Notes under the pieces: generated by a model
Seen by the model: the letters and a program-made list of their open reading frames with translations, nothing else
Database searches by the model: none
What the model was told of the DNA's origin: nothing
Translations under genes and position numbers: made by a program
Assembly (NCBI RefSeq): GCF_905397435.1
Contig: NZ_CAJPVI010000018.1
Span: 80,288-144,287 of the forward strand
DNA: 64,000 nt
Direction: 5' to 3'
Source: Cupriavidus numazuensis
Lineage (GTDB): Bacteria; Pseudomonadota; Gammaproteobacteria; Burkholderiales; Burkholderiaceae
In this document: piece by piece, positions 8,899 to 17,402 of the stretch
How the letters are laid out: the number at the start of each line of letters is the position of its first letter
Position numbering within the stretch: the first letter of the stretch is position 1

Positions 8899-10101
8899 AT
8901 GCAGAAAGCCGCTAGTTTACCCCTTCCCCCCGCCGACGCGCTGGCCGCCTCCGACGCGCTGGCCACCCTGATCGGCGAAACCATCGATGCGGCCGGTGGC
9001 TGGATCGGCTTCGACCGCTACATGTCGCTGGCGCTGTACGCGCCCGGACTGGGCTACTACAGCGGCGGCGCCGCCAAGTTCGGGCGCGATGTGCGCGATG
9101 GCAGCGACTTCATCACCGCCCCGGAACTGTCCCCGTTCTTTGCGCGCACGCTCGCGCGCCAGTTCGCGCCGCTGCTGGCACAGGGCCTGCCGCGCATGCT
9201 CGAGTTCGGCGCGGGCACCGGGCGGCTGGCTGCCGACCTGCTGCTGGCGCTGGAACAGGAAGGGCAATTACCCGACACCTACGGCATCGTCGAACTGTCC
9301 GGCGAACTGCGCGCGCGCCAGCAGGATACGCTGACGCAGCGCGCGCCACACCTGGCGCCGCGCGTGCAATGGCTGGACACGCTGCCCGAACATTTCGAGG
9401 GCATCGTGGTCGGCAACGAAGTGCTGGACGCCATGCCGGTGCGGCTGTTCGCGCGCACGGGCGCGCGCTGGCATGAACGCGGCGTGGCCCGCAGCGTCGC
9501 CGGCGATGACAGCACCGCCGCGCATGCGTTCTCGTTCGAAGACCGCCTGCTCGCCGCGCAAGCGGTCCCCGACGCGCTGCATGCCATTCCCGGCGACCAC
9601 GACGTCGTCACCGAAACCCACGCCGAGGCCGATGGCTTCGCGCGCGCGGTGGGCGCCATGCTCGCGCGCGGCGCCGCGTTCTTCATCGACTATGGCTTCC
9701 CGGCGAGCGAGTACTACCACCCGCAGCGCACCGGCGGCACGCTGATGTGCCACTACCGCCACCACGCGCACCCCGATCCTTTCTTCTACCCGGGGCTGCA
9801 GGACATCACCGCTCACGTCAATTTCAGCAGCATCGCCCATGCGGCTGTCGACGCCGGCCTGTCCGTGTCGGGCTTTGCCTCGCAGGCGCGCTTCCTGATG
9901 AACGCCGGCATCACCGACCTCCTGATGACGCTGGACCCGTCCGACACACGCGCTTTCCTGCCCGCCGCCAACGCCGTGCAGAAGCTGCTGTCCGAAGCCG
10001 AGATGGGCGAACTGTTCAAGGTGGTGGCGCTGACACGCGGCCTGGACGACAGCGAGCCGCTCGCAGGCTTTGCACGCGGCGACCGCTGCCACACGCTCTG
10101 A
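8899..10101 (+). CDS. Class I SAM-dependent methyltransferase, MidA/NDUFAF7 (COG1565) type
   Basis: A 400-aa protein of the MidA/NDUFAF7 family. In mitochondria NDUFAF7 dimethylates an arginine of a complex I subunit; the bacterial role is unproven. Family signatures in order: GWIGFDRYMSLALYAPGLGYYSGG near residues 34-57, GSDFITAPELSPFFA, the SAM-binding EFGAGTGRLAADLL, VVGNEVLDAMPV, and later FIDYGFPASEYYHPQR with CHYRHH. The ATG at 8899 matches the family N-terminus; the open frame continues upstream only as antisense of the SDR gene. It is followed 12 bp later by a DUF2905 gene, probably in the same transcript. Confidence 0.92.
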   Translation: MQKAASLPLPPADALAASDALATLIGETIDAAGGWIGFDRYMSLALYAPGLGYYSGGAAKFGRDVRDGSDFITAPELSPFFARTLARQFAPLLAQGLPRMLEFGAGTGRLAADLLLALEQEGQLPDTYGIVELSGELRARQQDTLTQRAPHLAPRVQWLDTLPEHFEGIVVGNEVLDAMPVRLFARTGARWHERGVARSVAGDDSTAAHAFSFEDRLLAAQAVPDALHAIPGDHDVVTETHAEADGFARAVGAMLARGAAFFIDYGFPASEYYHPQRTGGTLMCHYRHHAHPDPFFYPGLQDITAHVNFSSIAHAAVDAGLSVSGFASQARFLMNAGITDLLMTLDPSDTRAFLPAANAVQKLLSEAEMGELFKVVALTRGLDDSEPLAGFARGDRCHTL

Positions 10102-10113
10102 GCCGCTGCCGCC

Positions 10114-10308
10114 ATGCTGCGCTGGACACTCACCATCTTCCTGAGCGTGGTCGTGCTGTCGGCAGCGTTGCCGTGGCTGCAGAAGCTCGGCATCGGCCGG
10201 CTGCCCGGCGACGTGCGCTTCCGGCTGTTCGGGCGCGATTACACCCTGCCGTTCGCGTCGACGATCCTGCTGTCGCTGATCGCGCTAGTGATCGGCAAGC
10301 TGCTCTAG
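10114..10308 (+). CDS. DUF2905 small membrane protein
   Basis: A 64-aa protein with two hydrophobic helices (about 4-22 and 46-63) separated by a basic loop IGRLPGDVRFRLFGRDYTLPFAS. The GRLPGD..... motif and total length match the widespread DUF2905 family, whose function is unknown. It starts 12 bp after the methyltransferase stop, so it is probably co-transcribed. Its last 24 bp overlap the 3' end of the convergent cca gene. Confidence 0.88.
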   Translation: MLRWTLTIFLSVVVLSAALPWLQKLGIGRLPGDVRFRLFGRDYTLPFASTILLSLIALVIGKLL

Positions 10309-11532
10309 TCGGGCATTCACCGCCGCCACGCGCGCCTCGTGCACGCGTTCCTTGATCTTGCTGACATCGTCGGCGGACGCCTTGGCGATGGCGCCGGCGT
10401 CTACGCTGGCCGCGGCATCCAGCGCCGCGAGCAGCCGCGCCCGCTGCGGATAGGTGTCCGCCTCGAAACCCTTGCGTCCGCGCTTGTCCGCCTCGCACGC
10501 GAGCAGTGCATCGGCAAAGCGGGCAGGCTTGCGCAGCGCGTCGCAGCGCTCGAGCAGGCGCGTGATCGCGGCCGCGCCGAATTCCGTGGAGCGATGGATG
10601 TTGCCGTGCTCGCGTGCCACCACCACGGCCAGGTCGCGGCAGTCATTAGGCACGCGCAGGCGCTTGCAAACGTCTTCGAGCAGTTCGACGCTGCGCGTTT
10701 CATGGCCCAGGTGGCGCGGCAGCACGTGCTCGGGCGTGGTGCCCTTGCCAAGATCATGGACCAGCGCGGCAAAGCGCACCGCGAGCGGCGTGCGCATCGC
10801 GGCGGCGCAGTCGATCACCATCATCACATGCACGCCAGTATCGATTTCGGGGTGATAGTCCGCGCGCTGCGGCACGCCCCACAACCGGTCCAGTTCGGGC
10901 AGCAGGCGCGCGAGCGCGCCGCACTGGCGCAGCACCTCGAACATGCGCGCCGGCCGCGCCTCCATCAGGCCGCGCGCCAGCTCCTGCCAGACGCGCTCGG
11001 CCACGAGTGCGTCGACTTCGCCAGCGTCGACCATCCTGCGCATCAGCGCAACGGTCTCGGGTGCGACGGTGAAGTCATGGAAGCGCGCGGCAAAGCGCGC
11101 CACGCGCAGGATGCGCACCGGGTCTTCCGCAAAGGCATCGGACACGTGCCGGAATTGCCGCGCCGCCAGATCGCGCTGGCCACCGTGCGGGTCGATGACC
11201 GGGCCGACCAGATTGCCGTCATCGCCGACGGCGCGCGCCATCGCGTTGATGGTCAGGTCGCGCCGGACCAGGTCGTCTTCGAGCGTGACATCGGGCTCGC
11301 AATAGAACGCGAAGCCCTTGTAGCCCATTGCGGTCTTGCGCTCGGTACGCGCGAGCGCATATTCCTCTTTGGTGCGCGGATGCAGGAAGACCGGAAAATC
11401 CTTGCCGACCGGCTTGTAGCCGGCGGCTTCCATGTCGGCCGGGGTGGCCCCCACCACAACATAGTCGCGGTCCTGGCTGGGCTTGCCCAGCAGTTCGTCG
11501 CGGATTGCGCCGCCGACGGCGTACACCTGCAT
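10285..11532 (-). CDS. cca: Multifunctional CCA-adding tRNA nucleotidyltransferase
   Basis: 415-aa class II CCA enzyme that builds or repairs the 3'-CCA of tRNAs without a template, with a C-terminal HD domain giving phosphatase and 2',3'-cyclic phosphodiesterase activity in homologues. Motifs in order: VGGAIRDELLG, the metal-binding DRDYVVVG, RRDLTINAMA, the nucleotide-selecting region around EDPVRILRVARFAARF, and the HD motif ALVHDLGKGTTP in the second half. The length is typical of the long, HD-containing bacterial form. Its 3' end overlaps the convergent DUF2905 gene by 24 bp. Confidence 0.97.
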   Translation of the reverse strand: MQVYAVGGAIRDELLGKPSQDRDYVVVGATPADMEAAGYKPVGKDFPVFLHPRTKEEYALARTERKTAMGYKGFAFYCEPDVTLEDDLVRRDLTINAMARAVGDDGNLVGPVIDPHGGQRDLAARQFRHVSDAFAEDPVRILRVARFAARFHDFTVAPETVALMRRMVDAGEVDALVAERVWQELARGLMEARPARMFEVLRQCGALARLLPELDRLWGVPQRADYHPEIDTGVHVMMVIDCAAAMRTPLAVRFAALVHDLGKGTTPEHVLPRHLGHETRSVELLEDVCKRLRVPNDCRDLAVVVAREHGNIHRSTEFGAAAITRLLERCDALRKPARFADALLACEADKRGRKGFEADTYPQRARLLAALDAAASVDAGAIAKASADDVSKIKERVHEARVAAVNARLEQLADH

Positions 11533-11569
11533 TGTCTTGCCTCGTTGTGCTGCGCCGCCGGCGCGGCGC

Positions 11570-12259
11570 TCAGTGGTTGATGATTATCGCATCGGCACGA
11601 TCAGGCGCCAGGCGATACGGCTCGTCGTCAGCCAGGAAATCGCGCTCTTCGCGCGCATCGGCAATCCATTCCTGCACGGCCGGCAGCTCGAGGATGAAGT
11701 CCGCATAGACTTTGGCCGCCTCCGGCAGGTGAACGCCGTACGTCGCGAAGCGGGAAACCACTGGCGCGTAATAGGCATCGGCCACCGTAAAGGCGCCGAA
11801 CAGGAACGGGCCCGCGTCGCCATGGCGCGCGCGCAGATCCGTCCAGATCTGCGCGATGCGGTCCACGTCGCGTTGCACGGAGACGTTCCAGCCGCAGCCG
11901 GGCAGCACCGCGGTCACGTTCATCGGCATCTGGTTGCGCAAGTTGGTGAAGCCGGCGTGCATCTCGGCGCAGACCGAGCGCGCATGCGCGCGCGCGGCGC
12001 GGTCAGCGGGCCAGAGCGCCTTTTCGGGGAAACGCTCGGCCAGGTATTCGGCGATCGACAGCGTGTCCCACACCGCAATGTCGCCATCGATCAGCACCGG
12101 GACCTTGCCGGCCGGCGAATATTTCGCGATCTCGTCGGCAAAGCTGTCGACGAACAGCCGCACCTTCACTTCTTCGAATGCAATGCCGGCTTGGCGCATC
12201 AGCAGCCACGGGCGCAGCGACCAGGACGAGTAATTCTTGTTGCCGATGACGAGCTTCAT
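11570..12259 (-). CDS. Glutathione S-transferase family protein
   Basis: A 229-aa soluble GST-fold protein. The N-terminal thioredoxin-like domain begins MKLVIGNKNYSSWSLRPWLL, where the Ser pair of YSSWS is the usual catalytic position of this zeta/theta-like bacterial group. GKVPVLIDGD (cis-Pro) and WDTLSIAEYLAERFP (the glutathione gamma-glutamyl binding Ser) follow. The all-helical C-terminal domain contains FLFGAFTVADAYYAPVVSRF. It lies downstream of an NDUFA9-like gene and upstream of cca on the same strand. Its substrate cannot be told from sequence. Confidence 0.9.
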   Translation of the reverse strand: MKLVIGNKNYSSWSLRPWLLMRQAGIAFEEVKVRLFVDSFADEIAKYSPAGKVPVLIDGDIAVWDTLSIAEYLAERFPEKALWPADRAARAHARSVCAEMHAGFTNLRNQMPMNVTAVLPGCGWNVSVQRDVDRIAQIWTDLRARHGDAGPFLFGAFTVADAYYAPVVSRFATYGVHLPEAAKVYADFILELPAVQEWIADAREERDFLADDEPYRLAPDRADAIIINH

Positions 12260-12465
12260 CGCGAAATCCTTGGGGGAGGAAGGGATGGAGAAAGGCCGCC
12301 GGGCAGCGGCATTGCCTGACCGGGGCCGGCACAGCCGCCGCTTGCGGGTGGCTGTGCCGAACCGTTCATTTTGCCAGCGCGCCGTTCGCTCTCAAAGTGA
12401 AAAGGACTCGCAACGGCTGTGAATCCAGATCACATAGAGACGCAGCGTTGGCAGGCGGGTCCTCG

Positions 12466-13488
12466 CTACCGATGCACGCTCGCGCGCATGACCGTGAGCT
12501 GGGCATCGCGCGTGCGCCCGGCCAGCACGTCTGTCATGACGGATTCCAGCCCGACCGGATGCAGGCCGAGTTCGCTCGCCATCGGCCCGTGCAGCACGTT
12601 GTCGAACTGCATCGAATCGAGGTTGTCGCGCGAAAGCAGCGGATCGCCCGGCATGTGCTCCATCACTGCGGCCTGCACGCGAGCCAGCGCGTCGGGCAAT
12701 GCGATCACCGGGCGCGGGTGCCCCGAAGCACGGCCCGCAAAGCGCACCAGTTCTTCCAGCGTGTACACCTGCGGTCCGCCGAGGTCATAGCCATGTCCGA
12801 TCGTCGAGGGCGTGACCATGGCGTTGACGAAGGCCTGCACCACGTCCAGTACGTAGATCGGCTGGAAGCGCGCATGCGCGCAGGCTAGCGGCACCACCGG
12901 CGCGATCTCTTGCATGTGCGCGAACAGGTTGAGGAAGTGGTCGTCGGGACCAAAGACTACGGAGGGGCGGAAAACGGTCCAGTCCAGGCCGCTGTCGCGT
13001 ACCAGGCGTTCGCCGTCGCCCTTGCTGCGCTGGTACATCGAGGGGCCGCGGCTGTCCGCGCCGAGCGCACTCATATGGAGCAGCCGGCGAACACCGGTGC
13101 GCAGGCACGAACCCACCACCTGCTCGACGATTTCGACATGGGCGGCCGCGAACTCCGGCCCATACGGATCGCCACGTTCGCCGTGCAGCACGCCAACCAG
13201 GTTGACGACAATGCCGTCCGTGCCGAGCGGGCCAATCGCGTCGTCGAGCGCCGCATTGTCGGCCAGGCCAAGTTCCACCACCTCGACACGCGGCAACAGC
13301 AGCAGATGCTGCGCATGCTCCACGTTGCGCGTGCCGATCACGATGCGTTCGGGCGCGATGGGGGAATCAGGATTGGAGCCCGGTTCCAGCGGCGCGCCGG
13401 ACGCCGAGGCGGCGCCGGCCAGCCGGGAAGCGAGATGGCTGCCGATAAACCCGGCGCCACCGACGATGAGGACGTTGCTGGTCTGCAT
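12466..13488 (-). CDS. Complex I NDUFA9-like NAD(P)-binding protein
   Basis: A 340-aa atypical (extended) SDR of the NDUFA9/NmrA-like group. It opens with the Rossmann motif VLIVGGAGFIGSHLASRL. Later elements are VNLVGVLHGERG, MSALGADSRGPSMYQRSKGDGE (Tyr-x-x-x-Lys like spacing, Y/K in YQRSK), and FRPSVVFGPDDHFLN. The mitochondrial relative is a complex I accessory subunit; in betaproteobacteria the role is undefined, quinone or NAD-linked metabolism being a guess. Start at 13488 follows a good GGAGG ribosome site. A 206-bp gap without visible features separates it from the GST gene downstream. Confidence 0.85.
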   Translation of the reverse strand: MQTSNVLIVGGAGFIGSHLASRLAGAASASGAPLEPGSNPDSPIAPERIVIGTRNVEHAQHLLLLPRVEVVELGLADNAALDDAIGPLGTDGIVVNLVGVLHGERGDPYGPEFAAAHVEIVEQVVGSCLRTGVRRLLHMSALGADSRGPSMYQRSKGDGERLVRDSGLDWTVFRPSVVFGPDDHFLNLFAHMQEIAPVVPLACAHARFQPIYVLDVVQAFVNAMVTPSTIGHGYDLGGPQVYTLEELVRFAGRASGHPRPVIALPDALARVQAAVMEHMPGDPLLSRDNLDSMQFDNVLHGPMASELGLHPVGLESVMTDVLAGRTRDAQLTVMRASVHR

Positions 13489-13570
13489 GGATGCCTCCGT
13501 GCGAGGAAAACGGCACGTGGCGGCAGACCGGCCTAGGCACGCGCCCCGGAGAGGCGGGGCGCGCACGCGT

Positions 13571-15532
13571 TCAGGGCAGGCTGGTGGTGGTCACCGCCGA
13601 CGGTGCAACCTGGCCCAGGCGCGACTTCAGCGACTGAGGCTGGCCGCTCATCAATGCAGCATAGTACGTAGCGTTGGAAAGCACATTCTTCACGTACGTA
13701 CGCGTTTCGTTGAACGGAATGGTCTCGGCGAAGATCGCGCCTTCGACCGGGCGCGACAGCGTGCTGCGCCAGGCCTTGGGCCGGCCCGGGCCAGCGTTGT
13801 AGGCCGCCGACGCCAGCGTCCACGAACTGTCGAGATCCGTGAGCACCATGCTCAGGTAGTTGGTGCCGAGCACGATGTTGATGTTGGGATCGCCCATCAT
13901 CGACGGCGAGAAGTCGGGCATGCCGATCTTGCGCGCCACGTACTTGGCGGTCGCCGGCATCACCTGCATCAGCCCATGCGCGCCCGCCGACGAACGCGCA
14001 TTCATGATGAAACGCGATTCCTGGCGGATCAGGCCGTAGGCCCATGCCATGTCGAGGCCGACATCGTCGGTCGCGCGCTGCATGAGGTCGCGATACGGCA
14101 TCGGGAAGCGCAGCGAGAAGTCATGCTCGGCGCGCGTACGGTCCGCGGTGTTGACGGTGCGATCGAGCAGTTCGACGCGGCGTGCGTACTCGGCAGCAGC
14201 CAGCAACTCGCGGTCGCTCATGCCGCGCAGTTCCCAGTTCCATTCCCGCGTGCCTTCAAAACGCAGGTTCATGTTGTAGAGCTTCTGCGCACGCTGGAAC
14301 CCCGCGCGGCTGCGCATGGCCATGGCTTCGGCATCGCTTACGGTGGTGCGCGACGGCAGCGTGATGCGGTTGCCGAGTTCTTCGCTCGCGAGTTGGCCAT
14401 AGAAATTGAACTGGCCAGCGATCTGCTGGTATTGCTGCTGCGCCTCGGCGTCGCGGCCATCAGCCTTCAGGGAGCGGCCGTACCAGTAGGTCCAGGCCGG
14501 GTCCTTGGCGCGCAGCTCGGGCCGCATCATCTCGATGGCCTGGCGCACCTGCTTCCAGTCGCCCTGCCGCAACGCAGCGCGCACGCGCCATTCCTGCGAC
14601 TCGTCGGACATCCACTGGTTGCCGCCCAGGTCCATCTGGCGGCGGTAGTAGAAGGCGGCATCGGGTAGCAGCTTCTTGGCCGCGTACTGGCCGATCACGC
14701 CCCACGCCGCGCCCTGCTCGTCGCGCGACAGGCTCCCGCCGCTTGCGGTCAGATAGGCCACGGCCTGCGACGGATCATTGCGCGCCATCTTGACGATAGT
14801 GGCCAGTGTGTCGCCGTCCGCGCGCGCATCGGGCACCGTGGCCGCGATCCTGCCCGCCAGCGTGACCAGGTTTTGCTCTAGCGCCTGGCGCGCCTGGAAC
14901 GCGACATCGCTGCGCTGGATCTGCTGGCTCTGCACGAGATAGCTGATCAGGTCGACGCAGCCTTCGCCGTAGTAGCGCACATCGCTGAGCACATTGCGCG
15001 TATCGGCCGCCACATTCTGGCCCTTGAGCGCGCGCGACAGCAGCGCATAGCACTCGACCTGCGTGTCGTCCTTGAGCACGAACTGCGGATACTCCGCATC
15101 GAAATTGGCCCAGTCGCGCTTCTTGCCGAGCACCAGCAGCCAGTCATTGCGCATGCGGTCGGCAATGGCCTGGCCCTTGTAGCGCTGCAGGAACGCGCGC
15201 ACCTGGTCGTCCGGCGCATCGATGCGCGCCAGTCCGCTGCCGTCGAACATCTGCGGCTTGATGCGGAAATATTCGACGTAAGACGGGATCGGGTAGTCGA
15301 CCAGCGTCGCCGAGATGGCGTACGCGCGCTCGACGTCGTTCTTGCGCGCAGCTTCGCGCAACGCAACGAACGCGTCGTCCGGATCGGACGGGATGACCGG
15401 CGCCGCCTGCACGCGCGGCGCAGCCTGCTGCTGCGGGCGCTTTTGCGCGAGCGCGGGGGTGGCAAGCAAGGCACACGCCACGGTGACCCATGCGGCCTGC
15501 CCGGCACGCCGCAGATATACTCCCTTCAGCAT
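13571..15532 (-). CDS. slt: Soluble lytic murein transglycosylase (Slt70-like)
   Basis: A 653-aa periplasmic enzyme that cleaves the MurNAc-GlcNAc bond of peptidoglycan to form 1,6-anhydro muropeptides. A signal peptide spans about residues 1-29 (cleavage near ALA-QKRPQQ). A long helical-repeat superhelix fills the middle, and the C-terminal SLT domain shows AYGLIRQESRFIMNARSSAG with the catalytic Glu, GLMQVMPATA, and AAYNAGPGRPKAWR. Start at 15532 has an AAGGAAG ribosome site; the open frame 102 codons upstream has no homology and no signal. Divergent from the cyclo-ligase gene. Anhydromuropeptides it produces could be imported by the AmpG-like permease at 44451. Confidence 0.95.
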   Translation of the reverse strand: MLKGVYLRRAGQAAWVTVACALLATPALAQKRPQQQAAPRVQAAPVIPSDPDDAFVALREAARKNDVERAYAISATLVDYPIPSYVEYFRIKPQMFDGSGLARIDAPDDQVRAFLQRYKGQAIADRMRNDWLLVLGKKRDWANFDAEYPQFVLKDDTQVECYALLSRALKGQNVAADTRNVLSDVRYYGEGCVDLISYLVQSQQIQRSDVAFQARQALEQNLVTLAGRIAATVPDARADGDTLATIVKMARNDPSQAVAYLTASGGSLSRDEQGAAWGVIGQYAAKKLLPDAAFYYRRQMDLGGNQWMSDESQEWRVRAALRQGDWKQVRQAIEMMRPELRAKDPAWTYWYGRSLKADGRDAEAQQQYQQIAGQFNFYGQLASEELGNRITLPSRTTVSDAEAMAMRSRAGFQRAQKLYNMNLRFEGTREWNWELRGMSDRELLAAAEYARRVELLDRTVNTADRTRAEHDFSLRFPMPYRDLMQRATDDVGLDMAWAYGLIRQESRFIMNARSSAGAHGLMQVMPATAKYVARKIGMPDFSPSMMGDPNINIVLGTNYLSMVLTDLDSSWTLASAAYNAGPGRPKAWRSTLSRPVEGAIFAETIPFNETRTYVKNVLSNATYYAALMSGQPQSLKSRLGQVAPSAVTTTSLP

Positions 15533-15624
15533 ATTCTTTGCTTCCTTGTTGTGACGTCGTGCAGCGCCAGCCTTGCGCGCCACCGCCGCCAATGTTGGTT
15601 CGATTGCAGGCATTATCCCACGCC

Positions 15625-16215
15625 ATGTCAGCCCATCATCCACCTTCGCCGCCCCCCGATTCAGGTCCGGAAGACGACCGCCGCGCGCAGCGCGCCCGCC
15701 TGCTCGCGCTGCGTGCCGCCGTGCCCGACCGTGGCGATGCCGAGGCGCGCATCGCCGCCAGCCTGCTGCCGCTGCTCGAACGGCTGGCGATCCGCTGCCT
15801 GGGCTTCTACTGGCCCATCCAGCAGGAATTCGATGCACGCGCCGTCGTGATGCAGTGGCTGTCGGAGGACACCAGCCGCCGCGCCGCGCTGCCCGCCGTC
15901 AGCCGCCCGGGCGCGCCGCTCGACTTCCACCTGTGGACACCGGACACGCCGATGACCAAGGGCCACTACGGCATTCCGGTACCGGACGGCACCGACGCGG
16001 CGCAGCCCGACGCGTTGCTGATTCCCTGTGTCGGTTTCAGCCCCGATAAGTTCCGCCTCGGCTACGGCGGCGGCTTCTACGACCGCACGCTGGCGGCCAT
16101 GTCCGCGTCGCCCGTGGCCATCGGCATTGGCTTCGAGGCCTGCCGCATCGCGCTGCAGGCGCAGGAGCACGACCTGCCGATGGACTGGATCGTCAGCGAG
16201 GCTGGCGTGTTCTGA
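15625..16215 (+). CDS. 5-formyltetrahydrofolate cyclo-ligase
   Basis: A 196-aa cytosolic enzyme that converts 5-formyl-THF to 5,10-methenyl-THF with ATP. The family motifs are the RA..R.R.L LALRA N-terminal helix, FYWPIQQEFDAR, and the strong C-terminal LIPCVGFSPDKFRLGYGGGFYDR (nucleotide and folate site). The ATG at 15625 was chosen; another in-frame ATG lies 11 codons upstream. The first 20 residues are proline-rich and probably disordered. It is divergent from slt. Together with folB, the FolM-like SDR and metF it adds to the folate genes of this stretch. Confidence 0.94.
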   Translation: MSAHHPPSPPPDSGPEDDRRAQRARLLALRAAVPDRGDAEARIAASLLPLLERLAIRCLGFYWPIQQEFDARAVVMQWLSEDTSRRAALPAVSRPGAPLDFHLWTPDTPMTKGHYGIPVPDGTDAAQPDALLIPCVGFSPDKFRLGYGGGFYDRTLAAMSASPVAIGIGFEACRIALQAQEHDLPMDWIVSEAGVF

Positions 16216-16256
16216 CGCTGAGACTAACGGTGAAACGGCGCGAGGCTTGAGGGGGC

Positions 16257-17000
16257 TCAGCCCGCGCAGACCAGTTCGTCCACCAGCGCGCGCATGCAGC
16301 GCCAGTGCGAGCCTTCCCAGAACACGCGCCGGCAGCAATCGCACGTGACGAAGCGGTCGTGGCGTTCGAGCACGGCAGGCGGCACGCGGTCCGCCACGAC
16401 GTCGCGCGCCACCCGCTGCAGCGGTACGTTGCAGTCCAGGCAGAGCGAGAACGGCCTGGCACTGCGGGCCAGGTCGAGCCGTTGAAAGATCTCCCGCACC
16501 TGCGGCGTGGACTTGATCGCGCGCACGTAGCAGCCGTGCGTAATGCCGCGGCGCTTGAGCAGCTCGCGGTCGCGCGTCAGCACGATGCGCCCTTCGCGCT
16601 CGGCAATGCGCTCGATCTCGCTGTCTTCGAAGTGGTTGTCGTAGAGCGTGTCGAAACCCATCATGCGCAGCAGGTGGGCCAGCCCGCCAAGATGGGCATC
16701 GGCCACGAAACGCATGACGCGCATGGGATATGCGCGTACCCGCAGCAGCGGAGAAATATCGAGCGATTCGAACTTGGGATAGACCGAGACGCGGTCGCCG
16801 TCCTCGAGCATGCGGTCGAAGCCTGACGACTCGCCGTTGACGAGGATAAGCTCCACCTCGGTATGCGGCACGCCCAGTGCCTCGATCATGTGCTTGACCG
16901 TGGCGGCGCGCGCGCACGGGCACAACAGGTCACGCCTGCGCTGGTCCGGCGCAAGGAAGTCGTTCAGCTCCTCGTAGAAGCGGAAGGTAGCGGTGACCAT
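16257..17000 (-). CDS. Ub-Mut7C fusion: ubiquitin-like domain plus Mut7-C RNase domain
   Basis: A 247-aa two-domain protein. Residues 1-85 resemble the beta-grasp Ub-Mut7C domain (MVTATFRFYEELNDFLAP... VELILVNGESSGFDRMLEDGDRVSVYP), a ThiS/MoaD-like fold lacking the C-terminal Gly-Gly. Residues about 95-240 form a Mut7-C (PIN-like) domain: RFVADAHLGGLAHLLRMMGFDTLYDN, EGRIVLTRDRELLKRR, and a zinc ribbon with CLDC and CDCC. The acidic residues of ADAHLGGLA and TRDREL fit PIN-nuclease sites. It may be an RNase or a toxin-like RNA-binding protein; function is unproven. It is on the same strand as, and downstream of, the tfoX-like gene. Confidence 0.88.
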   Translation of the reverse strand: MVTATFRFYEELNDFLAPDQRRRDLLCPCARAATVKHMIEALGVPHTEVELILVNGESSGFDRMLEDGDRVSVYPKFESLDISPLLRVRAYPMRVMRFVADAHLGGLAHLLRMMGFDTLYDNHFEDSEIERIAEREGRIVLTRDRELLKRRGITHGCYVRAIKSTPQVREIFQRLDLARSARPFSLCLDCNVPLQRVARDVVADRVPPAVLERHDRFVTCDCCRRVFWEGSHWRCMRALVDELVCAG

Positions 17001-17037
17001 GGGGCAGAGTATGACACCGTTGGCCCCGTGGCGCGGT

Positions 17038-17400
17038 TCAGCCCTTCTGGTTCGCCAGCCGCAACGCGGCCTCCACGGCCATCTGCGCCCAAGGCGTCAT
17101 CGCCGCCGGCGACTCCAGGCACTCCGCCGGCAGGCTCAGGTAGTGGCGCAACGCCACCTCGCCCCGGGACGACTGGTAACGGAACGTATGGCTGCGCTCG
17201 GCCTCGAAACGCGGCAGCGTCTTGTCGTCGGCCTTGAGGTAGCACTGGCCATCGCTGACCAGCGCGAACATCAGCCCGTCATAGAACAGGCCGTGTCCGC
17301 CGAACATGCGGCGCGCGGAGATGGCGCCGATGCACGCCGCCAGCGGCCCCATCAGTTCGAGCAGGTGTTCGATGAAGGGATCGGGTCGGCGCGCGGCCAC
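17038..17400 (-). CDS. TfoX/Sxy N-terminal-domain family protein
   Basis: A 120-aa single-domain protein of the TfoX N-terminal family (MGPLAACIGAISARRMFGGHGLFYDGLMFALVSDGQCYLKADDKT), with the hallmark RRMFGGHG(L/I)F..G and YLK.D. The start is GTG at 17398-17400, only 2 nt after the metF stop; this gives an N-terminus (ARRPDPFIEHLLELM) like that of family members, whereas upstream residues in this frame overlap metF and have no similarity. Translation is therefore probably coupled to metF. TfoX proteins regulate competence in gammaproteobacteria; this short form has no C-terminal domain and its role is unknown. Confidence 0.8.
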   Translation of the reverse strand: MAARRPDPFIEHLLELMGPLAACIGAISARRMFGGHGLFYDGLMFALVSDGQCYLKADDKTLPRFEAERSHTFRYQSSRGEVALRHYLSLPAECLESPAAMTPWAQMAVEAALRLANQKG

Positions 17401-17402
17401 GC

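Noticed and set aside
15533..15838. Upstream extension of slt
   Set aside because: It would bury the signal peptide about 100 residues inside; the ATG at 15532 has a ribosome site and signal sequence.
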